Below are positions 17,074 through 26,912 of a DNA stretch of 58,158 nt, in pieces. Under the pieces are notes generated by a model. That model was not told where the DNA came from and ran no database searches. It saw only the letters and a list, made by a program, of their open reading frames with translations. Source of the stretch: an uncultured Clostridia bacterium (GTDB lineage Bacteria > Bacillota > Clostridia > Oscillospirales > Acutalibacteraceae); NCBI GenBank assembly GCA_946186665.1, contig CAMHOE010000012.1, positions 1-58,158 of the forward strand. The letters run 5' to 3'. A program made the position numbers and the translations under genes. Every line of letters begins with the position of its first letter. The stretch's first letter is position 1.

Positions 17074-17445
17074 TCAGTCTTTTTCGGCTTTATCCTCACT
17101 CAGCGTACTGTCAGAATTGTCCGTTTCCTTATTGTCAGCAGCGTATTTTCCCTTTCTTTCACCCTTAAGCTTTTTATCATCATATGGTTTTTCAAAGGCA
17201 GAAAATACCGGCTGAAGGAAAAAATAAACAAACGCCTCGATCCATCCGAAGTAAATCGGAACTACTATATGGTAGTGCACAGAATAACGGAAAAGATCAA
17301 GTGCGCCGCATTCTATGTAGTATATAACATCTATAATGGGATAAATCACGATACCGCATACAGCAGCTGCAACAAATACCATCACTGATGTTGTTATGTG
17401 GGGACCCCTGAGGATCTTATCCCAATAGCTTTTTATTTTGCTCAT
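17074..17445 (-). CDS. Small membrane protein of unknown function between the two topoisomerase genes
   Basis: I do not recognise this family. The 123-residue protein has a basic N-terminus, a membrane segment at about residues 17-43 (ITTSVMVFVAAAVCGIVIYPIIDVIYYI), a second hydrophobic stretch at about 57-85 (HYHIVVPIYFGWIEAFVYFFLQPVF), and a charged tail rich in K, D and E. ATG 17445 follows GGAAGGGGATTTAA. It lies 20 bases after the ParE-like stop and 76 bases before the ParC-like start, so it is probably cotranscribed with them. There is no evidence of a link to topoisomerase activity beyond position. Confidence 0.75.
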   Translation of the reverse strand: MSKIKSYWDKILRGPHITTSVMVFVAAAVCGIVIYPIIDVIYYIECGALDLFRYSVHYHIVVPIYFGWIEAFVYFFLQPVFSAFEKPYDDKKLKGERKGKYAADNKETDNSDSTLSEDKAEKD

Positions 17446-17465
17446 TTAAATCCCCTTCCGGTCCC

Positions 17466-19490
17466 TTATGACACATCAAGATTATCAATGTATTTGTAGC
17501 CGTTTTCGATAATGTATTCCCGCCTTACAGACAGATTATCACCAAGCAGGATATCGAACATCTCTGATGTCTTTGCCGCTTCATCAGGCATTATCTTTAT
17601 AAGACGGCGTGTTGACGGATTCATCGTTGTAAGGCTCATCATTTCGGGTTCGTTCTCACCCAGTCCTTTTGAACGCTGTATGGTGAATTTCTTGTCACCT
17701 ATCTCTGTGATGAATTGTTCCTTTTCAGCTTCCGTATAGGCAAAATAGACCTTATCCTTTGTGTTTATCTCATAAAGCGGTGATTCTGCAATAAAGACCT
17801 TGCCTTCTTTTATCAGAGTGGGCGCAAGACGATATATCATAGTGAGAAGCAGCGTCCTTATATGGAAGCCGTCTACATCCGCATCTGTGCAGAATATTAC
17901 CTTGTTCCAGCGAAGAAGTTCCAGATCAAAGGATGACAAGTCCTTATTAGCTTTCGACTTTACTTCAACTCCGCATCCGAGAACTTTTAGCAGATCTGTT
18001 ATTATCTCGCTCTTGAATATTTTATCATAGTCAGCTTTAAGGCAGTTGAGTATTTTTCCTCGTATTGGTATTATCGCCTGAAAATCAGGGTTCCTTGCCT
18101 GCTTACAGGCACCAAGAGCTGAGTCTCCCTCCACAATGAAAAGCTCTCTTTCGCTCTTGTCCTTGCTGCGGCAGTCAACAAATTTTGCCACACGTCCTGT
18201 CATATCCATATTGCCTGCAAGGGTCTTTTTAATGTTGAGACGTGTCTTTTCAGCACTTTCACGGCTGCGCTTATTGATAAGCACCTGATTGGCTATTTTT
18301 TCCGCATCAAGCTTATTCTCTATAAAATACACTTCAAGCTGATGACGCAGATACTCCGTCATAGCGTCCTGTATGCCCTTGTTTGTAATGGCCTTTTTCG
18401 TCTGGTTCTCGTATGACGTCACACTGGAAAAAGATGATATGACAATTACAAGGCAGTCCCTGACATCGTCAAAGTTTATTTTGCTTTCATTTTTTGTATA
18501 CTTGCTGTTCTGTTTAAGATATGAGTCTATTGAATAAACAAAGGCGTTGCGCACAGCCTTTTCAGGTGCGCCGCCGTATTCAAGCCAGCTTGAATTATGG
18601 TAGTATTCAGATGTGCTGACTTTATTGGAGAACGCAAGGGCTATGTTTATCTTTGTCTTGTATTCAGGCTTATCGTCACGGTCGCTTACCATTCTTTCTG
18701 TCTGCCATGACTGTATCTGGGATAGAGCGTCCTCACCGACGATTTCCTTTACATGGTCAACGATACCGTTATCGTATTTGTATTCGCTTGTTTCAAGCTT
18801 GCCGTTTTTCTCGGTACGGAATACAAAGTTTATTCCTGCGTTTACTATCGCCTGACGCTTTATGGTATCTATGAAATATTCATCAGATATGTCAATGTCT
18901 GTAAAAACCTCAAGGTCAGGCTTCCAGCGTATCTTTGTGCCTGTTTTTCTGCCGGTATACTGTTCACGCTTCAGTCCGCCGATGTTCTCGCCCTTTTCAA
19001 AATGAAGTGTAAAGCGTGTTCCGTCACGGCGGATATCGACGTCCATGTATTCAGAAGAATACTGGGTCGAACAAAGACCCAGACCGTTCAGTCCCAGCGA
19101 AAACTCATAGCTTTCCGCTTCGCTGTTATTATATTTTCCTCCTGCATACAGCTCACAAAAAACAAGCTCCCAGTTGTAGCGTTCCTCGTTTTTGTTGTAA
19201 TCTACCGGAATGCCGCGCCCGAAATCCTCTATCTCCACGGAATGGTCGGCATATTTTGTTATGATTATTTCATGTCCGTAGCCCTCTCGTGCTTCGTCGA
19301 TAGAATTGGAAAGTATCTCAAAAACAGAGTGCTGACAGCCCTCTATACCGTCCGAGCCGAATATTACGGCAGGACGTTTCCTTACTCTGTCGGCACCCTT
19401 CAGGGAAGTTATGCTTTCGTTTCCGTATTCATTCTGAACCTGTTTTTTTGCCAATTTGTTTTTCCTCTTTTCATAATTATCGGAGATCAT
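17466..19490 (-). CDS. parE: DNA topoisomerase IV-like subunit B (ParE/GyrB family)
   Basis: The GHKL ATPase domain shows NSIDEAREGYGHEI, EIEDFGRGIPVDYN and a lid region LGLNGLGLCSTQYSSEYMDV. The TOPRIM region shows ELFIVEGDSALGACKQARNPDFQAIIPIRGKILN and TDADVDGFHIRTLLLTM, with the acidic metal residues kept. EGDSALGACKQARN differs from the usual EGDSAGGSAKQGRD, which marks this as a divergent paralogue. The frame extends to 19544, but that would overlap the upstream gene; ATG 19490, about ten bases after AGAGG, is preferred (674 residues). It works with the ParC-like protein two genes on. Confidence 0.87.
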   Translation of the reverse strand: MISDNYEKRKNKLAKKQVQNEYGNESITSLKGADRVRKRPAVIFGSDGIEGCQHSVFEILSNSIDEAREGYGHEIIITKYADHSVEIEDFGRGIPVDYNKNEERYNWELVFCELYAGGKYNNSEAESYEFSLGLNGLGLCSTQYSSEYMDVDIRRDGTRFTLHFEKGENIGGLKREQYTGRKTGTKIRWKPDLEVFTDIDISDEYFIDTIKRQAIVNAGINFVFRTEKNGKLETSEYKYDNGIVDHVKEIVGEDALSQIQSWQTERMVSDRDDKPEYKTKINIALAFSNKVSTSEYYHNSSWLEYGGAPEKAVRNAFVYSIDSYLKQNSKYTKNESKINFDDVRDCLVIVISSFSSVTSYENQTKKAITNKGIQDAMTEYLRHQLEVYFIENKLDAEKIANQVLINKRSRESAEKTRLNIKKTLAGNMDMTGRVAKFVDCRSKDKSERELFIVEGDSALGACKQARNPDFQAIIPIRGKILNCLKADYDKIFKSEIITDLLKVLGCGVEVKSKANKDLSSFDLELLRWNKVIFCTDADVDGFHIRTLLLTMIYRLAPTLIKEGKVFIAESPLYEINTKDKVYFAYTEAEKEQFITEIGDKKFTIQRSKGLGENEPEMMSLTTMNPSTRRLIKIMPDEAAKTSEMFDILLGDNLSVRREYIIENGYKYIDNLDVS

Positions 19491-19518
19491 ATATAGGGGA
19501 CCTCTTGCAATCAAAGCA

Positions 19519-20367
19519 TCAGAAGCTCCTGACAATACCCTCAAAATATCCGGTTATCCATTCCTCAAAGCTTTTTCCAGTGTATCTCGGCATATCAAGG
19601 TCGTGGGAGAAATCCGAGACCTCTCCGTACATATCGCCGCCGCATATCAGCACAGGACAAAAAGAATTATCCGTATCTGCTATTTGCAGAACACCGTTAT
19701 AAAGCTGACGGCGCTTTTCTTCATATAAAGAGCGGATACCGCTTTCACGATGTTTTTCTATCTCTGCACAAAGCTTGTCCCACTTTTCCTTTGTCAGCGC
19801 AGAATCAAGCATCACAGGAGAGTCGGCAGTATAGGAAAACGTGTAGTAATCCTCCTCTGCCTGCGCAAGCACATATGGCACACCCCTGTCGGAATGAGTG
19901 CAGAAATTGCGGAATTCCAGCTGTTCCAATGAATAAAGCCCGAAATCCGGTCCTGCACCGCCGTTGCCCACCTGAGTCAGAAACTCAAAATAGCCCTGAG
20001 GCAGCTTTATATTATGCCGCTGCTCAAAATCCCTTACCTGAGACACCGGCAGAACAGGCGCAAGCTCATATCTATGGATCTTTGAACCATAGAATTTCAG
20101 ACCCGCGTCAAGCTCTCTTGCACGGGATATCAACCCTATAAGCTCCAGCGCAAAGGGTGAAAGCTTTGGAAAAACAGAAGCTTCGCTCCTGCTGCCGTTA
20201 CGGATATCATCAGGCTCAGCATCAAAATCTATCGGTCTTATATACTCAAGTCCCGTTACGCTTATGCTGTCATCCTCACGCCGGATCATATCCAGACCCG
20301 TAACATTTATTTCTAAGTCTGTATTATCCGATATTTTTTTGATTTTGTCAAGCCCGAATATATCCAA
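19519..20367 (-). CDS. SMI1/KNR4 (SUKH)-domain protein
   Basis: The central part, roughly residues 105-225, has the SUKH pattern: VRDFEQRHNIKLPQGYFEFLTQVGNGGAGPDFGLYSLEQL. SUKH proteins are diverse and include many immunity proteins against contact-dependent toxins. No toxin gene is adjacent, so that role is only a possibility. The N-terminal ~90 residues are charged and not recognised. There is no ATG with a ribosome site: GAGGTG lies seven bases before TTG 20367, while a GTG at 20382 overlaps that site, so TTG is preferred. It ends 28 bases before the ParE-like start. Confidence 0.78.
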   Translation of the reverse strand: MDIFGLDKIKKISDNTDLEINVTGLDMIRREDDSISVTGLEYIRPIDFDAEPDDIRNGSRSEASVFPKLSPFALELIGLISRARELDAGLKFYGSKIHRYELAPVLPVSQVRDFEQRHNIKLPQGYFEFLTQVGNGGAGPDFGLYSLEQLEFRNFCTHSDRGVPYVLAQAEEDYYTFSYTADSPVMLDSALTKEKWDKLCAEIEKHRESGIRSLYEEKRRQLYNGVLQIADTDNSFCPVLICGGDMYGEVSDFSHDLDMPRYTGKSFEEWITGYFEGIVRSF

Positions 20368-20426
20368 AATATAACACCTCACTTTAAAATCAGATAGTGA
20401 ATGACCTACAATTATCAGGCATTAAC

Positions 20427-22379
20427 TCACTGAAGCTGCTTTATCTTATCACGCAGATATGCGGCGTGTTCAAATTCAAGAAGCTTTGCAGCTGCTTTCA
20501 TTTCCTTTGTAAGCTGCTCGATAAGCTTCTCGCGTTCAGCCTTTGAAAGCTTTTTCTTCGGCTTCTTGTCGTCATCCGCATGAGTTGATATCTCTATTAT
20601 ATCGCTGACCTTCTTTACTATAGTACGCGGCGTGATACCATGCTCCTCGTTATACTGCTGCTGTATACTTCTGCGGCGTTCCGTTTCGGTTATAGCTTTT
20701 TCCATAGAATCTGTCACCACATCCGCATACATGATGACCTTGCCCTCTGCATTTCGCGCGGCCCTGCCTATAGTCTGTATAAGTGAACGCTCGCTTCTCA
20801 GAAAGCCCTCCTTGTCCGCATCAAGTATCGCTACAAGCGAAACCTCCGGTATATCCAGTCCTTCTCTCAAAAGATTTATGCCCACAAGTACATCAAATTC
20901 TCCCAGACGAAGATCACGTATTATCTCCATTCTCTCCACCGTATCTATATCATGGTGCATATACCGTACCCTTATTCCTACAGTTGTAAAATACTCTGTA
21001 AGATCCTCTGCCATCTTTTTGGTAAGAGTAGTTACAAGTACCCTCTGTCCCTTTGCGGCACGAAGGTTTATCTCAGAGATAAGATCGTCCATCTGTCCTT
21101 CTATGGGACGAACGCTTATTTCCGGATCAAGCAGACCCGTTGGACGTATTACCTGTTCGGCTATCAGCTGACTCTTCTGTTTTTCAAGATCTCCGGGAGT
21201 AGCGCTGACAAATACCGCCTGATTTATCCTCTCGTAAAACTCGTCAAAATTCAGAGGTCGGTTATCATACGCAGATGGCAGACGGAAACCAAACTCCACA
21301 AGATTTTCTTTTCTGCCCCTGTCTCCGCTGTACATTCCCCTTACCTGTGGAAGTGTGACATGGGATTCATCCACAAACATTAAAAAGTCCTTCGGAAAAT
21401 AGTCAAGCAGTGTATAAGGCGATGAACCCGGCGCACGTCCGGAAAGCACACGTGAATAGTTTTCTATTCCTGTGCAGAAGCCTATTTCTCTCAGCATTTC
21501 TATGTCATATTTTGTGCGCTGGGAAATTCTTTCTGCTTCAAGCAGCTTTCCCCTGTCGTTAAAGAAGCGTACTCTTTCTTCAAGCTCCCTTTCTATCTCT
21601 GCTATAGCGCTTTCCATTTTATCACGGGGGACTATATAATGTGAGGCAGGATAGATAGCAGCGTGTCTGACAGTTCCTTTTATTTCACCTGTAAGAGAAT
21701 TCACTTCGGTAATACGGTCTATTTCGTCTCCGAAAAACTCCACACGTATAACCGTATCCGATGATGATGCAGGAAATATCTCCACTACATCTCCGCGTAC
21801 ACGGAATTTATTTCTTGTAAAGTCAATATCGTTTCGTTCATATTGCAGCTCTACAAGCTTTGAGAGAAGCTCATCTCTGGATTTTTCCATTCCCGGACGA
21901 AGTGATATCACCATTGTACGGTAATCTATCGGGTTTCCAAGAGAGTAGATGCAGGACACACTGGATACTATTATAACATCCCTGCGCTCGGAAAGTGCCA
22001 GCGTTGCAGAATGTCTCAGCTTGTCTATCTCGTCATTTATCGCACTGTCCTTTTCGATATAGGTATCCGTTGTGGGAACATACGCTTCCGGCTGATAGTA
22101 GTCGTAATACGACACAAAGTATTCAACTGAATTTTCGGGAAAGAACTCTCTGAACTCCGAACAAAGCTGTGCCGCAAGAGTCTTGTTATGAGCAAGCACG
22201 AGGGTCGGTCTGTTCAGCCTTTCAATAATGTTTGCCATAGTAAAGGTCTTTCCGGAGCCCGTAACACCAAGCAGCGTCTGTTCTTTATTTCCGCTTTCTA
22301 TACTTCTGACAAGAGCGTCTATCGCCTGCGGCTGATCTCCTGTCGCTTTATATTCTGAAACCAATCTGAACCTATCCAT
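20427..22379 (-). CDS. uvrB: Excinuclease ABC subunit B
   Basis: UvrB is the helicase-like damage-verification subunit of nucleotide excision repair, loaded by UvrA and then binding UvrC. Visible motifs are Walker [16 protein letters not shown], the beta-hairpin region [25 protein letters not shown], helicase motifs V and VI ([39 protein letters not shown]) and a C-terminal UVR motif ([27 protein letters not shown]). The length of 650 residues is normal. The frame runs to 22424, but AAGAAGG precedes the paired ATGs at 22382 and 22379, so one of these is the start. uvrA and uvrC are not in the window. Confidence 0.96.
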   Translation of the reverse strand: MDRFRLVSEYKATGDQPQAIDALVRSIESGNKEQTLLGVTGSGKTFTMANIIERLNRPTLVLAHNKTLAAQLCSEFREFFPENSVEYFVSYYDYYQPEAYVPTTDTYIEKDSAINDEIDKLRHSATLALSERRDVIIVSSVSCIYSLGNPIDYRTMVISLRPGMEKSRDELLSKLVELQYERNDIDFTRNKFRVRGDVVEIFPASSSDTVIRVEFFGDEIDRITEVNSLTGEIKGTVRHAAIYPASHYIVPRDKMESAIAEIERELEERVRFFNDRGKLLEAERISQRTKYDIEMLREIGFCTGIENYSRVLSGRAPGSSPYTLLDYFPKDFLMFVDESHVTLPQVRGMYSGDRGRKENLVEFGFRLPSAYDNRPLNFDEFYERINQAVFVSATPGDLEKQKSQLIAEQVIRPTGLLDPEISVRPIEGQMDDLISEINLRAAKGQRVLVTTLTKKMAEDLTEYFTTVGIRVRYMHHDIDTVERMEIIRDLRLGEFDVLVGINLLREGLDIPEVSLVAILDADKEGFLRSERSLIQTIGRAARNAEGKVIMYADVVTDSMEKAITETERRRSIQQQYNEEHGITPRTIVKKVSDIIEISTHADDDKKPKKKLSKAEREKLIEQLTKEMKAAAKLLEFEHAAYLRDKIKQLQ

Positions 22380-22491
22380 CATTGCCCTTCTTTCCGCATT
22401 CTTTAAAGAAATTCCCTTCCACATTTCACAAAGACATCAGAATTTATTGCTTAAAATAATTCCTGTATCCCTATTTTATCTTCGGTTTTAC

Positions 22492-23706
22492 TTACTGTCT
22501 CTTTTTTCTGAGCAGGGAGCCTTTAGGGATGACTGTATCTGTCTTTACTGTGAGCTTCTGCATAGCGTGTGGCGCCGATTCTATCTGCTCACCAATATCA
22601 TTGAACATAGTATTTACAGTTAGTTCAAAGGAAATTCCGTCCGGAGGAAGTATGTCAAGGGTGTCGCCTGCAAAGAAACGGTTGCGCTGAGTGAGATACG
22701 CTGTTCCGTCCTTATAGTCATCACAAACTGCTACTACCTCGTATTTACGGATATATCCGCCGTCCTTTGTATTCTGTCCCGGCTCTGTACCATAGAAAAA
22801 TCCTGTATTATATTCACGGTGGCTGACTTTTTCAAGCTCTTCCTTTATCCACGGTGAAAGGCTTTTGCTGTCACCGTTTTTATACAGTTCATCAAGCGCG
22901 TGACGATATGCGTTTACAGTAACTGCAACATAATAGGCAGACTTTGCCCTGCCCTCTATTTTCAGACTCTTTACACCTGCTTTCAGGATATCATCAAGAT
23001 GTTCTATCATACACAAGTCTCTTGAATTATAAAGATATGTACCGCCGTTTTCCTCCACGACCGGAAAATACTGTCCGTCTCTGTGCTCCTCATAGAGATG
23101 ATACTTCCAGCGGCAGGGCTGAGCGCAGTCGCCGCGATTAGCGTCTCTGCCCACAAGGTAACTTGAAATAAGGCATCTTCCTGAAAAAGACACACACATA
23201 GATCCGTGTACAAACACTTCAAGCTCCAGCTTCGGATCGGTTTTGGCTCTTATACCTGCTATATCATCAAGTGACAGTTCTCTGGCGAGCACCACTCTTG
23301 ATGCGCCCATTTCATAAAGCACTCTTGCGCTCTGATAATTTACCACGCCTGCCTGTGTCGATACATGACGTTCCACATCCGGAGCATATTTTTCTGCGAG
23401 TGCCATAACGCCAAGATCTGCTATTATAAATGCGTCAGCGCCGCAAGCCGCAATATTTGAAAGGTATTCCGGCATACGTTCGATTTCTTCATTTCTGGGC
23501 AGTGTATTACAGGTCACATACACTTTCACATTTTTCTGATGTGCTTTTTCTATTGAGCGCTTAAGGGTATCAAAGTCAAAATTTTCCGGTGCACTTCTCA
23601 TACCGAACTGTTTACCTGCAAGATATATTGCATCTGCTCCGAAGGTCAAAGCGCTGTTAAAGCACTCTTCATCTCCAGCCGGTGCCAAAAGCTCTGCGTT
23701 GATCAT
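22492..23706 (-). CDS. U32 peptidase-family protein (probable tRNA hydroxylation/RNA-modification type)
   Basis: The U32 signature is complete: LELEVFVHGSMCVSFSGRCLISSYLVGRDANRGDCAQPCRWKY, with the conserved cysteines. The N-terminus ELLAPAGDEECFNSALTFGADAIYLAG is typical. Members such as TrhP/YrrO-like proteins help form 5-hydroxyuridine in tRNA; older members are called collagenase-like. The frame reaches 23835, but upstream codons lie in repeat DNA. ATG 23706, eight bases after GGAAG, is the start (404 residues). Its promoter at 23744-23772 touches repeat A. It is followed by uvrB, 113 bases on. Confidence 0.9.
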   Translation of the reverse strand: MINAELLAPAGDEECFNSALTFGADAIYLAGKQFGMRSAPENFDFDTLKRSIEKAHQKNVKVYVTCNTLPRNEEIERMPEYLSNIAACGADAFIIADLGVMALAEKYAPDVERHVSTQAGVVNYQSARVLYEMGASRVVLARELSLDDIAGIRAKTDPKLELEVFVHGSMCVSFSGRCLISSYLVGRDANRGDCAQPCRWKYHLYEEHRDGQYFPVVEENGGTYLYNSRDLCMIEHLDDILKAGVKSLKIEGRAKSAYYVAVTVNAYRHALDELYKNGDSKSLSPWIKEELEKVSHREYNTGFFYGTEPGQNTKDGGYIRKYEVVAVCDDYKDGTAYLTQRNRFFAGDTLDILPPDGISFELTVNTMFNDIGEQIESAPHAMQKLTVKTDTVIPKGSLLRKKRQ

Positions 23707-23743
23707 ACATATCACTTCCATACAAAATAATATCATACTACCG

Positions 23744-23772
23744 ATTATATCACTTCCCCACCACATAATCAA
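23744..23772 (-). promoter_or_regulatory. Candidate promoter of the U32 gene, -35 box at the edge of repeat A
   Basis: The minus strand reads TTGATT, a 17-base spacer and a perfect TATAAT. The -35 hexamer occupies 23767-23772, and the repeat A terminus begins at 23771, mirroring the Stealth promoter at 8556-8584. Confidence 0.6.
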
Positions 23773-23898
23773 GCGCAGAGCCTGCGCTCCGATTCGCGCT
23801 GGCGTTCGTACCCCAAGAGCACTTCCTACGAGCACCCCAGCGAAAACGTACCACTTTTATTCATTCTTAAGTTTTAAGTTTTAAGTTTTCAGTATTCA
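23771..23898 (+). repeat. Composite repeat A-C, partial copy 3
   Basis: The first ~38 bases match the start of repeat A (AAGCGCAGAGCCTGCGCTCC then GATTCGCG). They pass into a C-type core (GTACCCCAAG, GCACTTCCTACGAGCACC, GCGAAAACG) and a tail with TAAGTTT repeated in place of ACTATTC. The middle of A is absent. The copy ends just before the terminator of the feo operon. Confidence 0.7.
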
Positions 23899-23910
23899 TT
23901 AAATAATATC

Positions 23911-23960
23911 AAAGTCACGCACCAATTCATTCAGAAATGATGCGTGACTTTAATTTTTTT
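23911..23960. terminator. Hairpin terminator at the end of the feo operon
   Basis: AAAGTCACGC (23911-23920) pairs perfectly with GCGTGACTTT (23942-23951). The best T-run (23954-23960) is on the plus strand, but no plus-strand gene lies upstream. On the minus strand the hairpin follows the feo operon and is succeeded by a weaker T-rich stretch. It is probably the feo terminator, possibly bidirectional. Confidence 0.6.
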
Positions 23961-23975
23961 GCGTGGCTTTATTTT

Positions 23976-24167
23976 TTACGTTTCTGTCTGTTCATGCTCA
24001 GGAGATTGTTTTGCTTTGCATATTCCGCATGAAGCGCAATTCCCTGAGCAAGAAGACTTTCCCTGCTTCTTGTCCCTAATCATTTTTGTAATAATCAGAA
24101 CGACCACCGCAGTTAAGATAAGGGTCAGTATTATAGTTGTAAGGTTTTCAGATAACCATGACAGCAT
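23976..24167 (-). CDS. FeoB-associated Cys-rich membrane protein
   Basis: The 63-residue protein has one membrane segment (LTTIILTLILTAVVVLIITKM) followed by a basic stretch and a cysteine cluster, SSCSGNCASCGIC. This is the FeoB-associated Cys-rich family found at the end of many Firmicute feo operons. It is thought to help iron(II) transport, perhaps taking the place of FeoC; its exact role is not settled. It lies 27 bases after the feoB stop in the same direction. Confidence 0.9.
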   Translation of the reverse strand: MLSWLSENLTTIILTLILTAVVVLIITKMIRDKKQGKSSCSGNCASCGICKAKQSPEHEQTET

Positions 24168-24194
24168 GATTTATCAACTCCTTGATCACTTACA

Positions 24195-26645
24195 TCAGGT
24201 TTTGACTTTAACTTCAAGCTTTGTTGCTTCTTTGTATTTTCTGATAAACAGCATATAGAAAATACCAACAACAAACAGTATCGCAAATATCAGACCTACA
24301 ATATTAAGGTTTCCTGTAAATGCAGAACCGAGCTGATATACTATCAGTGATATGATATATGCGAACACACACTGATATCCGATAGCAAAGAGCGTCCATT
24401 TACCGTTGTTCATTTCTCTGCGGATAGCTCCGATGGCTGCAAAGCAGGGAGCGCAAAGAAGGTTGAATATGAGGAAGGAATAAGCTGCAAGCTGAGTCAT
24501 TCCGCCGAAATCCAGAACACCAAATACGCCAACTACCTCTTCCTTTGCTACAAGTCCCATGATTGTAGCGATTGTTGCTTTGATATTGCCAAAGCCCAGA
24601 GGTGCAAATATCCAGCATATAGCATTTCCAATAATGCCCAGTACACTGTTTTCAAGCTCCATTTCGGTGCTGAATGTAAAGCTGCTGTCAGCATATCCGA
24701 AGTGTGAGCCTGCCCATATTACTATGGAAGCAAGCAGAATAATAGTTCCTGCCTTTTTGATGAATGACCATGATCTCTCCCACATAGAACGCAGAAGGTT
24801 TACTACTGTAGGCATATGATATGCGGGCAGCTCCATAACGAACGGAGCAGGATCACCAGCAAACATTTTTGTTTTCTTGAGCATAAGACCTGATATTATT
24901 ATTGCAGCGATACCTACAAAGTATGCGCTTGGTGCTACCCACCATGCACCGCCGAACAATGCGGAAGCTATAAGCGCTATTATCGGGAGCTTTGCGCCGC
25001 ACGGGATAAATGTCGTAGTCATAATGGTCATACGGCGGTCACGTTCGTTTTCAATAGTACGTGAAGCCATTATTCCGGGAACGCCGCAGCCTGTGCCGAT
25101 AAGCATAGGTATAAAGGATTTGCCGGACAGACCAAAACGTCTGAATATCCTGTCGAGCACGAAAGCGATTCTTGCCATATATCCGCAGGCTTCAAGGAAC
25201 GCCAGAAGGATGAACAGCACAAGCATCTGAGGTACAAATCCGAGTACAGCGCCCACACCGCCTATAATACCGTCTACAAGAAGACTTTCGAGCCATTCTG
25301 CACAGCCGGCATTTTCAAGTCCGTTCTGAGCAAGTGTCGCAAGACCCGGTACCCATACTCCGTAATCAGCAGGGTCTATGGGACAGTCTATCTCGTCATC
25401 CTCGTTCATCGGGAGAGCCGCGTTTATATCATAAACTTTAATGTCTGAGCCTTCCTCTTCTCCCTGATAAAATTCATCCACATATGTTCCGTAAGCTTCT
25501 TCAAATGCCCCATAGTCAGCATCGTCATAAGCTTCTTTAAGTTCATCAGCGCCGATGATATTGCCGTCCTTTGCGGCTTCATCAAGAACCTCTCCAAGCT
25601 CCTTGCTGCTGAACACTTCTTTCTCTGCCCATTCATCCAGTGCAGCTTCATATTCGCCGGTGCCGATACCGAATAAATGCCAGCCGTCGCCGTCCGCGCC
25701 GAACAATCCATCATTTGCCCAGTCAGTTACGAATGTGCCGACCGTTGACACAGAGATAAAGTACACAAGGAACATTACCGCTGCAAAAATCGGCAGTGCT
25801 GCCCAACGGTTAGTTACGACTTTATCTATCTTGTCCGAAGTGGAAAGCTTTTTAGCATCCTTCTTTTTATAGCAGCCCTTAAGAAGTGACGCGATATATA
25901 TGTATCGCTCATTGGTGATGATGCTTTCAGAGTCATCATCAAGCTCCTTCTCTGCTGCTTCTATATCCTTTTCGATATGCTTTTTAGTCTTTTCGGATAT
26001 ATCCAGCTTCTCCATGACCTTTTCGTCACGTTCAAAGACCTTTATAGCATACCAACGCTGCTGCTCTTCGGGCATCTCATGAACTACAGCCTCTTCTATG
26101 TGGGCAATTGCGTGTTCAACAGGTCCCGCAAATGTGTGCATAGGAACAGGCTTTCCTTTTTTTACAGCGTCTATCGCAGCATCGGCAGCGTCCATTATTC
26201 CGTCGCTTTTCAGCGCAGATATTTCAACCACCTTGCAGCCAAGTCTTTTTCCAAGTTCTTCGGTATTGATCTTGTCACCGTTCTTCTTGACAACATCCAT
26301 CATGTTTATTGCAACTACAATGGGTATGCCAAGCTCTACAAGCTGAGTTGTAAGATAAAGGTTTCGTTCAAGGTTTGTGCCGTCAACTATGTTGAGTATA
26401 GCGTCAGGACGCTCACCTATAAGATAGTTTCTTGCAACAACCTCTTCAAGCGTGTAAGGTGACAGCGAATAGATACCGGGAAGGTCTGTTATTGTAACGC
26501 CGTCATGCTTTTTAAGCTTACCTTCCTTTTTTTCTACTGTTACACCCGGCCAGTTTCCCACAAACTGATTAGAACCGGTCAGAGCGTTGAATAACGTAGT
26601 CTTACCGCAGTTCGGGTTTCCCGCCAGTGCAATGCGAAATTCCAT
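24195..26645 (-). CDS. feoB: Ferrous iron transporter FeoB with a long acidic extracytoplasmic insertion
   Basis: The N-terminal G domain has GNPNCGKTTLFNALTG (G1), DLPGIYSLSPY (G3) and NMMD (G4-like), followed by a helical GDI region. The membrane part has the Gate motifs FVPQMLVLFILLAFLEACGYMARIAFVLDR, FIPMLIGTGCGVPGIMASRTI and, near the end, IMGLVAKEEVVGVFG. Between TM1 (about residues 290-307) and LLVDGIIGGVGAVLGFVPQM there are ~145 residues, far more than usual, rich in D and E. It imports Fe2+ across the cytoplasmic membrane. GGAGG seven bases before ATG 26645 favours that start over ATG 26651 (816 residues). It is third in the feo operon. Confidence 0.97.
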   Translation of the reverse strand: MEFRIALAGNPNCGKTTLFNALTGSNQFVGNWPGVTVEKKEGKLKKHDGVTITDLPGIYSLSPYTLEEVVARNYLIGERPDAILNIVDGTNLERNLYLTTQLVELGIPIVVAINMMDVVKKNGDKINTEELGKRLGCKVVEISALKSDGIMDAADAAIDAVKKGKPVPMHTFAGPVEHAIAHIEEAVVHEMPEEQQRWYAIKVFERDEKVMEKLDISEKTKKHIEKDIEAAEKELDDDSESIITNERYIYIASLLKGCYKKKDAKKLSTSDKIDKVVTNRWAALPIFAAVMFLVYFISVSTVGTFVTDWANDGLFGADGDGWHLFGIGTGEYEAALDEWAEKEVFSSKELGEVLDEAAKDGNIIGADELKEAYDDADYGAFEEAYGTYVDEFYQGEEEGSDIKVYDINAALPMNEDDEIDCPIDPADYGVWVPGLATLAQNGLENAGCAEWLESLLVDGIIGGVGAVLGFVPQMLVLFILLAFLEACGYMARIAFVLDRIFRRFGLSGKSFIPMLIGTGCGVPGIMASRTIENERDRRMTIMTTTFIPCGAKLPIIALIASALFGGAWWVAPSAYFVGIAAIIISGLMLKKTKMFAGDPAPFVMELPAYHMPTVVNLLRSMWERSWSFIKKAGTIILLASIVIWAGSHFGYADSSFTFSTEMELENSVLGIIGNAICWIFAPLGFGNIKATIATIMGLVAKEEVVGVFGVLDFGGMTQLAAYSFLIFNLLCAPCFAAIGAIRREMNNGKWTLFAIGYQCVFAYIISLIVYQLGSAFTGNLNIVGLIFAILFVVGIFYMLFIRKYKEATKLEVKVKT

Positions 26646-26912
26646 TTTCATTCCTCCATCTGATTAAATATATTAAACCGCGACCCATATTATCACTGAA
26701 ATCAAGCCGCAGAAATATACAGTTCATCGTTGTTTTTCAACGGAGCTACAGACAACACTCCGAAAAAACTGATGCGATCAGCGGTCAGCGGGCAGCGAAC
26801 AAATCAAAATGTTTTGTCTGCCGTCTTACTATGACAGCTCACTTTTGCAAAAACACCATCATTCCACTTTCCACATTCCACTTTTCACATTTATTTTGAA
26901 CTATGTCAAGGC
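26646..26912. other. Spacer inside the feo operon between feoA and feoB
   Basis: This 267-base gap is long for an operon interior. It has no gene. Around 26860-26890 it contains repeated CCACTTT/TTCCAC/TTTCAC words like those at 12630 and 41360. I see no clear promoter or terminator, so feoB may be read through from feoA or have its own weak promoter. Confidence 0.5.

Noticed and set aside
18753-19496. Plus-strand frame of 247 residues
   Set aside because: Antisense to the ParE-like gene, whose ATPase and TOPRIM motifs are unambiguous.
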